A stretch of DNA of 64,000 nt from positions 18,906,284-18,970,283 of the forward strand of contig CAIIXF020000002.1 of the NCBI GenBank assembly GCA_903813345.2, in the 5' to 3' direction. How positions within the stretch are numbered: position 1 is the first letter of the stretch; each line of letters starts with the position of its first letter. This DNA comes from Owenia fusiformis (lineage: Eukaryota; Annelida; Polychaeta; Sabellida; Oweniidae). Shown here in pieces: positions 55,159-64,000 of the stretch. The position numbers and the translations under genes are program-made. Under the pieces are notes generated by a model, which was given only the letters and a program-made list of their open reading frames with translations, searched no databases and was not told the DNA's origin.

Positions 55159-56271
55159 ATGAAGAAGGCACTATTGGTGACGACCGGGTGTACATTCTAT
55201 TTTGTTTTGTATTTTAAATACTGTATTATATTCTTAAATGGTTCTGGATGTACTTCCAGGCTGATAGAACATGGTACGAGAAACATTGGCGCAGTATCAG
55301 ATTCAAGCTTAAAAGCTTTGTCGCATGGAGTGATTACAACCATAGTTAAGTGTAGCAAAGCAGACAATACGATCAAGAAGTATTCCTTTTATTTCAAGAA
55401 ATGGCAGGACTGGGCTTCGCAATATAAAGAAATAACTACGTTACCAGCAGAGCCAAAATACATTGCTATGTTTTTATTATTCCTCAAAGAAGAGAACTCA
55501 TCTTACAGCGTTTTATCAGCTATCAAAGCTGCTATAAGTTGGGCACACAGTAGTGCTGGTTTTTCAAATCCGTGTGATTCTCCATTAGTCAACAACATTT
55601 TAGAAGCGTCCAAAAGGACACAGTACAAACCAACTTGTAAAAAGGAGCCAATAACTCCTGAAATGCTATCTCTTATGGTTTCATCTTTGGATCACGCTAC
55701 TTCCTTGAAATCTCTTAGAGACGTGACTTTGTGTATTCTTGGTTTTGCAGCATTTTTGAGATACGACGAACTTTCTACAATAACATACGGTGACATTTGT
55801 TTTTATAGTGATCATTTCAGCATCAACATTGCTGCTTCAAAAACTGATAAATACAGGGATGGTGCTACCGTCGTTGTTGCTAAAACAAGCACACCTACAT
55901 GCCCATATACATTGTTAAAAACGTATATTGATATGCTCAACATAAATGTAAAACTTGCAAAGACAGACTACGTTTTTCATGGTTTAACTTTTAAAAAAGG
56001 TGTATTCGTCTCTAGACATTGTAAGAAAAAGTTGTCATACACCAGAGTGAGAGAGATTGTTAAAGATTGTTTGAGCAAAATTGGTTTGAATCCAAAGTCA
56101 TTTGGTGTGCATTCGCTTAGATCCGGCGGAGCAAGCGCCGCTGCAAACCATTCGGTTTCTGACAGAAACTTTAAGAGACACGGCCGTTGGCTTAGTGATT
56201 CTTCTAAAGATGGCTATGTCAAAGACAGTTTGAGTGATAGGTTAAGTGTAACGAAGAATCTTGGAATCTAA
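55159..56271 (+). CDS. Tyrosine recombinase of the YR retrotransposon
   Basis: 370-residue intact ORF. The SAM-like N-terminal domain spans about 60-155 (YSFYFKKWQDWA). The catalytic domain follows with Arg201 (AAFLRYDEL), a Lys in ASKTDKY (about 228), the H-x-x-R box H318-S-L-R321, H341/W344 (RHGRW) and the nucleophile Tyr353 (DGYV). All catalytic positions of the phage-integrase family are present. It would integrate a circular cDNA without target duplication. The first 30 residues are hydrophobic and unlike the family, so the real start may be later or spliced. Confidence 0.92.
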   Translation: MKKALLVTTGCTFYFVLYFKYCIIFLNGSGCTSRLIEHGTRNIGAVSDSSLKALSHGVITTIVKCSKADNTIKKYSFYFKKWQDWASQYKEITTLPAEPKYIAMFLLFLKEENSSYSVLSAIKAAISWAHSSAGFSNPCDSPLVNNILEASKRTQYKPTCKKEPITPEMLSLMVSSLDHATSLKSLRDVTLCILGFAAFLRYDELSTITYGDICFYSDHFSINIAASKTDKYRDGATVVVAKTSTPTCPYTLLKTYIDMLNINVKLAKTDYVFHGLTFKKGVFVSRHCKKKLSYTRVREIVKDCLSKIGLNPKSFGVHSLRSGGASAAANHSVSDRNFKRHGRWLSDSSKDGYVKDSLSDRLSVTKNLGI

Positions 56272-56344
56272 TATCTTATTTTGTTCTTGTGTAAGTTTTT
56301 AAAAAAATCCACATTCAATGCCCGTTCTTTAGTTTTCTGAGTGG

Positions 56345-56575
56345 CAAGCGCTCTCATTTCTTGAAACTGAAGAAATGTGCGTTGTGTCTTATGATAGAGA
56401 GTGATGAGTATAGAATAGCTATTTATGTTCGGTGAAGCGGAACGCAGTGTAGCGACTTGAGAACATAAATGATTTCTATTGGCTGAACGGTTTGGCGGTT
56501 ATTTGTGTTTGGAGTAAGTGAGTAAGTGTTAGGAACACGTCATTCTGAGGCTTGCCAGCGTGCGAGGAATACACT
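56345..56575 (+). repeat. Adjacent split repeats B1-A2
   Basis: B1 (56345-56415, 71 bp) matches B2 at 56931-57001. A2 (56416-56575, 160 bp) matches A1. They meet without a gap, re-creating the junction of a circular intermediate, as in Ngaro and PAT elements. Confidence 0.93.
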
Positions 56576-56930
56576 TAACTCCTAATTCTAATTTGTAGAT
56601 TATACTATTTCTGTATGTTTCATAAATTTTGTCAGATTTTGATCGTACAAATTGATATTTTGATTGGCATACCTTTTTATCTCTGCAAAGACCTTTTTTG
56701 AATTTCGGCCTCGATAATTTAGGTCTTTGCTTAGTTTAAGAGTCCTCATAAATCCTAATTAATTGGATGAGGTTTTAATGGTGTCAATCGAATTGTCATA
56801 CATGTGCAGTTATACTGTTTTGTATTTTCTAGTGACATTCACGAACTCACTCACCGTATGCGTACATACATTGTCATGTTCTCATCATTTATGTAACTGT
56901 TGTACTATGTTCATTAATAAACACGCGTGC
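56576..56930. other. Spacer between A2 and B2, no gene
   Basis: AT-rich sequence of 355 bases with no convincing ORF. It contains ATTAATAAA near 56912, a possible poly(A) signal before B2. Confidence 0.55.
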
Positions 56931-57001
56931 CAAGCGCTCTCATTTCTTGAAACTGAAGAAATGTGCGTTGTGTCTTATGATAGAGAGTGATGAGTATAGA
57001 A
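56931..57001 (+). repeat. Split direct repeat B2 (71 bp)
   Basis: Second copy of B1; it ends TATAGAA, which is the right end of the element, followed by host sequence GTACAAT. Confidence 0.93.
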
Positions 57002-57090
57002 GTACAATTAATTAAGTGTTCTAACTCCAACTCTCGTGAGTAATATGATATATTCACTCGTTCCCTCCAGTCACTCGTGAATATATCATA

Positions 57091-57516
57091 GTTAGTTAGT
57101 TAGTTATATATTTATTAGAGTCTCACGCTGAATTTTTTACAATCATATAAAATCAATAAATAATTAAAACAGCAGCCCAGCCGGCATCGGCTTATGAGAG
57201 ACTTAAAACTTGTAATTACTAAAATAATTCTCTTCTTTTCCTTATCATGTGTCCAATGGTTTTAGCAAGTAATCGTTGTAAAGAAGTGGTAGTTAGTATT
57301 ACACAATATTAACAAGTGTTGGTAGTGAATCAAAATCGTGTACAGACTGTTTTGCTTTTTCAAAGAGTGTTGTTCTCAAATCAGTATAAAAGTCACAGTC
57401 TATAAGAAAGTGCATCTCGTCTTCGACAGTATTTCTATTACAACAAGTACACAGTCGCTCATTAAGGGGGATACCGCTATACCGTCCGAGTTCAACGTTA
57501 ATGGGAAGAGTGCCTG
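57091..57516 (-). mobile_element. 5'-truncated LINE tail
   Basis: A 426-bp LINE 3' end on the minus strand finishes in GTTA-type repeats (57091-57107). A 7-bp duplication TATCATA flanks it (57084-57090, 57517-57523); copy 1 has a single TATCATA at 23793-23799. It is a second clear retroposition in copy 2 only. Confidence 0.88.
57299..57514 (-). pseudogene. LINE C-terminal zinc-binding domain fragment
   Basis: 71 codons end in TAA at 57301-57299. The translation contains GRYSGIPLNERLC, CTCCNRN and DEMHFLIDC, parallel to the GRYKGLAVEQRLC and CEACKCG region at the end of the LINE at 48780-50089. It is the same LINE family but a diverged lineage. Only the C terminus was copied. Confidence 0.82.
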
Positions 57517-57653
57517 TATCATATACTCACTTGAGTATAAACACGATATACGGAATCAACAATTATATAACCTCATACTATCCTGTTTGTTTTTCTTACT
57601 GTATGGTGAATGATGCAAGATGGAAAAAGATCAAGATTATGCACCATTCAAAT

Positions 57654-60600
57654 CCTCGGTAGGGCAAATGTAAAAATGTATCCTGGAACATCTCACTAAA
57701 TAACCAATATCATGCTGCCACCAGCGTTACGTACGACTGGTCCGAAAATTGACATTTCCTCCAGAGCACAAACTGGATCATAGATTTAAGACGAATTAGA
57801 TATAAAATATATCACGAACGGGAACACCATTCATTGAATCCATTCAAGAGCATACTCAAAAATATATACTTAAACGCCTGACAAAATTGCAAAGGACTGT
57901 CATGTACCAGTGTGACGTACGACTGGTCGGAAAATTGACATTTCGTCAAGAGCGCAAATTGCATAAGCGATTTAAGACGAATTGGATATTATATATCCCC
58001 CTAACAGAGAAGCCAATCGATACATCCCTCCTTTGGGAAACGTAAATATATATACATGAACGTCTCACAATATATCAAAGTAGTCGCTGCTACCAGTGCG
58101 ATGTACAGCTGGTCCGAAAATTGACATTCCGTACATAGCCCAAAGTAAATTAGACTTGTATGACAAATTAGATACTCAATATCTCACGAATAGAAAGACC
58201 AATCAACAAGTCCTCGGTAGGGCAAATGTAAAAATGTATCCTAAAACATCTCACTAAATAACAAATATCATGCTGCCACCAGCGTTACGTACGACTGGTC
58301 CAAAAATTGACATTTCCTCCAGAGCACAAACTGCATCATATATTTAAGACAAATTAGATATAAAATATATAACGAACGGGAACATTATTCATTAAATCCA
58401 TTCAAGAGCATACTCCAAAATATATACTTAAACGTCTCACAAAAAGGCAAAGGACTGTCACGTACCAGTGTGACGTACGACTGGTCGGAAAATTGACATT
58501 TCGTCAAGAGCGCAAATTGCATAAGCGATTTAAGACGAATTGGATATTATATATCCCCCTAACAGAGAAGTCAATCGATACATCCCTCCTTTGGCAAACG
58601 TAAAAATATATTCATAAACGTCTCACAATATATCAAACTAGTTTCTGCTACCAGTGCAATGTACAGCTGGTCCGAAAATTGACATTCCGTACAAAGCCCA
58701 AAGTAAATCAGACTTGTATGACAAATTAGATACACAATATCTCACGAATAGAATGAGAAATCAACAAGTTCTCGGTAGGGCAAATGTAAAAACGTATCCT
58801 GAAACATCTCACTAAATAACAAATCTCATGCTGCCACCAGCGTTACGTACGACTGGTCCGAAAAGTGACATTTCCTCCAGAGCACAAACTGCATCATAGA
58901 TTTAAGACGAATTAGATATAAAATATATCACGAACGGGAACATCATTCATTAAATCCATTCAAGAGCATACTCCAAAATATATACTTAAACGTCTCACAA
59001 AATTGCAAAGGACTGGCATGTACCAGTGGGACGTACGACTGGTCGGAAAATTGACATTTCGTCTAGAGCGCAAATTGCATAAGCGATTTAAGACGAATTG
59101 GATATTATATATCTCCCTAACAGACAAATCAATCTATACATCCCTCCTTTGGCAAACGTAAAAATATATACATAAACGTCTCACAATATATCAAACTAGT
59201 CGCTGCTACCAGTGCGATGTACAGCTGGTCCGAAAATTGACATTCCGTACATAGCCCAAAGTAAATAAGACTTGTATGACAAATTAGATACTCAATATCT
59301 TACGAATAGAATGACCAATCAACAAGTCCTCGATAGGGCAAATGTAAAAAATGTATCCTAAAACATCTCACTTAATAACATGTATCATGCTGCCACCAGC
59401 GTTACGTACGACTGGTCCGAAAATTGACATTTCCTCCAGAGCACAAATTGCATCATAGATTTAAGACGAATTAGATATAAAAAATATCACGAACGGGAAC
59501 ATCATTCATTAAATCCTTTCAAGAGCATACTCCAAAATATATACTTAAACGTCTCACAAAATTGCAAAGGACTGGCATGCACCAGTGTGACGTACGATTG
59601 GTCGGAAAATTTACATTTCGTCAAGAGCGCAAATTGCACAAGCGATTTAAGACGAATTGGATATTATATATCCAGCTAACAGAGAAGTCAATCGATACAT
59701 CCCTCCTTTGGCAAACGTAAAAATATATACATAAACGTCTCACAATATATCATCTAGTAGCTGCTACCAGTGCGATGTACAGCTGGTCTGAAAATTGATA
59801 TTCCGTACATAGCCCAAAGTAAATCAGACTTGTATGACAAATTAGATACTCAATATCTCACGAATAGAATGACCAATCAACAAGTCCTCGGTAGGGCAAA
59901 TGTAAAAATGTACCCTGAAACATCTCATCAAATAACAAATATCATGCTGCTACCAGCGTTACGTACGACTGGTCCGAAAATTGACTTTCCTCCAGAGCAC
60001 AAACTGCATCATAGATTTAAGACGAATTAGATATAAAGTATATCACGAACGGGAACATCATTCATTAAATCCATTCCAGAGCATACTCCAAAATATATAC
60101 TTAAACGTCTCACAAAATTGCAAAGGACTGGCATGTACCAGTGTGACGTACGACTGGTCGGAAAATTGACATTTCGTCAAGAGCGCAAATTGCATAAGCG
60201 ATTTAAGACGGATTGGATATTATATATCCCCCTAACAGAGTAGTCAATCGACACATCCATCCTTTTGCTAACGTAAAAATATATACATAAACGTCTCACA
60301 ATATATCAAACTAGTCGCTGCTACCAGTGCGATGTACAGCTGGTCCGAAAATTGACATTCCGTACATAGCCCAAAGTAAATCAGACTTGTATGACAAATT
60401 AGATACTCAATATCTCACGAATAGAATGACCAATCAACAAGTCCTCGGGAGGGCAAATGTAAGAACGTATCCTGGAACATCTCCCTAAATAACAAATATC
60501 ATGCTGCCAGCCGCGTTACGTACGACTGGTCCGAAAATTGACATTTCCTCCAGAGCACAAACTGCATAATAGATTTAAGACGAATTAGATATATAATATA

Positions 60601-63600
60601 TCACGAACGGGAACATCATTCATTAAATCCATTCAAGAGCATACTCCAAAATATATACTTAAACGTCTCTCAAAATTGCAAAGGACCGGCATGTACCAGT
60701 GTGACGTACAACTGGTCGGAAAATTGACATTTCGTCAAGAGCGCAAATTGCATTAGCGATTTAAGACGAATTGGATATTATATATCTCCCAAACAGACAA
60801 ATCAATCGATACATCCCTCCTTTGGCAAACGTAAAAATGTATACATAAACGTCTCACAATATATCAAATTAGTCGCTGCTACCAGTGCGATATACAGCTG
60901 GTCCGAAAATTGACATTCCGTACATAGCCCAAAGTAAATCAGACTTGTATGACAAATAAGATACTCAATATCTTACGAATAGAATGACCAATCGACAAGT
61001 CCTCAGCAGGGCAAATGTAATTATGAATCCTGAAACATCTCACTTAATAACAAATATCATGCTGCCACCAGCGTCACGTACGACTGGTCCGAAAATATAC
61101 ATTTCCTCAAGAGCACAAACTGCATCATAGATTTAAGACGAATTAGATATAAAATATATCACGAACGGGAACATCATTCATTAAATCCATTCAAGAGCAT
61201 ACTCCAAAATATATACTTAAACGTCTCACAAAATTGCAAAGGACTGGCATGTACCAGTGTGACGTACAACTGGTCGGAAAATTGACATTTCATCAAGAGC
61301 GCAAATTGCATTAGCGATTTAAGACGAATTGGATATTATATATCCCCCTAACAGAGAAGTCAATCGATACATCCCTCCTTTTGGCAAACGTAAAAATATA
61401 TACATAAACGTCTCACAATATATCAAACTAGTCGCTGCTACCAGTGCGATGTACAGCTGGTCCGAATATTGACATTCCGTACAAAGCCCAAAGTAAACCA
61501 GGCTTGTATGACAAATAAGATACTCAATATCTTACGAATAGAATGACCAATCAACAAGTCCTCGGTAGGGCAAATGTAAAATTGTATCCTGAAACATCTC
61601 ACAAAATAACAAATATCATGCTGCCACCAGCATTACGTACGACTGGTCCAAAAATTGACATATCCTCCAGAGCACAAACTGCATCATATATTTAAAACGA
61701 ATTAGATATAAAATATATAACGAACGGGAACACTATTCATTAAATCCATTCAAGAGCATACTCCAAAATATATACTTAAACGTCTCACAAAAAGGCAAAG
61801 GACTAGCATGTACCAGTGTGACGTACGACTGGTCGGAAAATTGACATTTCGTCAAGAGCGCAAATTGCATAAGCGATTTAAGACGAATTGGATATTATAT
61901 ATCCCCCTAACAGAGAAGTCAATCGATACATCCCTCCTTTGGCAAACGTAAAAAAAATATACATAAACGTCTCACAATATATCAAACTAGTCGCTGCTAC
62001 CAGTGCAATGTACAGCTGGTCCGAAAATTGACATTCCGTACAAAGCCCAAAGTAAATCAGACTTGTATGACAAATTAGATACACAATATCTCACGAATAG
62101 AATGAGAAATCAACAAGTCCTCGGTAGGGCAAATGTAAAAATGTATCCTGAAACATCTCACTAAATAGTAAAACTCATGCTGCCACCAGCGTTACGTACG
62201 ACTGGTCCGAAAAGTGACATTTCCAACCGGGGCACAAACTGCATCATAGATTTAAGACGAATTAGATATAAAATATATCACGAACGGGAACATCATTCAT
62301 TAAATCCATTCAAGAGCATACTCCAAAATATATACTTAAACGTCTCACAAAATTGCAAAGGACTGGCATGTACCAGTGTGACGTACGACTGGTCGGAAAA
62401 TTGACATTTCGTCTAGAGCGCAAATTGCATAAGCTATTTAAGACGAATTGGATATTATATATCTCCCTAACAGACAAATCAATCGATACATCCCTTCTTT
62501 GGCAAACGTAAAAATATAAACATAAACGTCTCACAATATATCAAACTAGTCGCTGCTACCAGAGCGATGTACAGCTGGTCCGAAAATTGACATTCCGTAC
62601 ATAGCCCAAAGTAAATCAGACTTGTATGACAAATAAGATACTCAATATCTTACGAATAGAATGACCAATCAACAATTCCTCGGTAGGGCAAATGTAAAAA
62701 TACATCTTGAAACATCTCACTAAATAAAAAATATCATGCTTCCACCAGCGTTACGTACGACTGGTCCGAAAATTGACATTTCCTCCAGAGCACAAACTGC
62801 ATCATAGATTTAAGACAAATTAGATATAAAATATATCACGAACGGGAACATTATTCATTAAATCCATTCAAGAGCATACTCCAAAATATATACTCAAACG
62901 TCTCACAAAATTGCAAAGGACTGGCATGTACCAGTGTGACGTACGACTGGTCGGAAAATTGACATTTCGTCAAGAGCGCAAATTGCATAAGCGATTTAAG
63001 ACGTATTGGATATTATATATCCCCCTAACAGAGAAGTCAATCGATACATCCCTCCTTTGGCAAACGTAAAAATATATACATAAACGTCTCACAATATATC
63101 AAACTAGTCGCTGCTACCAGTGCGATGTACAGCTGGTCCGAAAATTGACATTCCGTACAAAGCCCAAAGTAAATCAGACTTGTATAACAAATTAGATACA
63201 CAATATCTCACGAATAGAATGACCAATCAACAAGTCCTCGGTAGGGCAAATGTAAAAATGTTTCCTGAAACATCTAACTAAATAACAAATCTCATGCTGC
63301 CACCAGCGTTACGTACGACTGTTTCGAAAAGTGACATTTCCTCCAGAGCACAAACTGCATCATAGATTTAAGACAAATTAGATATAAAATATATCACGAA
63401 CGGGAACATTATTCATTAAATCCATTCAAGAGCATACTCCAAAATATATACTCAAACGTCTCACAAATTTGCAAAGGACTGGCATGTACCAGTGTGACGT
63501 ACGACTGGTCGGAAAATTGACATTTCGTCAAGAGCGCAAATTGCATAAGCGATTTAAGAGGTATTGGATATTATATATCCCCCTAACAGAGAAGTCAATC

Positions 63601-64000
63601 GATACATCCCTCCTTTGGCAAACGTAAAAATATATACATAAACGTCTCACAATATATCAAACTAGTCGCTGCTACCAGTGCGATGTACAGCTGGTCCGAA
63701 AATTGACATTCCGTACAAAGCCAAAAGTAAATCAGACTTGTATAACAAATTAGATACACAATATCTCACGAATAGAATGACCAATCAACAAGTCCTCGGT
63801 AGGGCAAATGTAAAAATGTTTCCTGAAACATCTAACTAAATAACAAATCTCATGCTGCCACCAGCGTTACGTACGACTGTTTCGAAAAGTGACATTTCCT
63901 CCAGAGCACAAACTGCATCATAGATTTAAGACGAATTAGATATAGAATATATCACGAACGGGAACATCATTCATTAAATCCATTCATGAGCATACTCCAA
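57654..64000. repeat. 558-bp satellite made of three 186-bp monomers (array 2)
   Basis: About eleven units run to the window end. Unit-specific variants match array 1 in places, for example CCTCAGCAGGGCAAATGTAA followed by TTATGAATCC (61001-61030), so the arrays share a parent. The last units (62760-63320 and 63320-63880) are almost identical, including the private change GACTGTTTCG, spaced 558 bp; this suggests recent local amplification. Confidence 0.95.

Larger units (their letters stand above)
51445..57001 (+). mobile_element. Ngaro/PAT-like tyrosine-recombinase retrotransposon
   Basis: This 5557-bp element has split direct repeats in the order A1 (51445-51604), genes, B1 (56345-56415), A2 (56416-56575), spacer, B2 (56931-57001). 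This arrangement is diagnostic of Ngaro and PAT-type YR retroelements. The empty site in copy 1 (23714/23715) shows insertion between GATACTAT and GTACAAT with no target duplication, as expected for a tyrosine recombinase. Genes run gag-like with CCHC, RT-RNase H with the adjacent conserved domain, and recombinase. Gag and RT frames are broken; the recombinase is intact. Confidence 0.92.

Overview
The window looks like repeat-rich, AT-rich DNA from an animal nuclear genome, probably an aquatic invertebrate such as a mollusc. That guess rests on the mix of CR1-type LINEs, an env-bearing Ty3/gypsy element, a tyrosine-recombinase retroelement, hairpin-ended elements and long satellites. No host gene, rRNA or tRNA was recognised. 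The species cannot be fixed from sequence alone.

Left part (1-18730). A minisatellite of about 83 bp per unit (1-1802, resuming at 18731) is interrupted by a CR1-like non-LTR retrotransposon on the minus strand. The 3' UTR of that LINE is itself interrupted by a complete 12.5-kb Ty3/gypsy element (2165-14682, minus). The LTRs are nearly identical, with a 4-bp ATTA target duplication. The element encodes gag, then pol through a -1 frameshift signal, then a small in-frame ORF after the pol stop, an F-type envelope glycoprotein, and a three-zinc-finger accessory protein whose ATG overlaps the env stop (TAATG).

Right part (18731-64000). Two copies of one long module lie in tandem: CCACGCC minisatellite, then about 2 kb of low-copy sequence with one exon-like segment, then a broken LINE reverse transcriptase, then a 558-bp satellite made of three monomers of about 186 bp. 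Copy 1 runs 18.7-37.5 kb and copy 2 runs 37.5 kb to the window end. The copies give natural empty sites for elements present in only one of them. Copy 2 carries a 6.05-kb element with very long subrepeated inverted repeats (TAA duplication), a 5.56-kb Ngaro/PAT-like tyrosine-recombinase retroelement (no duplication) and a 0.43-kb LINE tail (7-bp duplication). Copy 1 carries, inside its satellite, two nested hairpin-ended Helitron-like elements and a decayed Tc1-like transposon. It has also lost the 3' end of its LINE.

Most notable: the zinc-finger ORF with a stop-start overlap, the gag-pol frameshift hairpin, the nested elements whose 5' subterminal 11-mer matches their own 3' palindrome, and the hairpin array with paired base changes inside the tyrosine-recombinase element.
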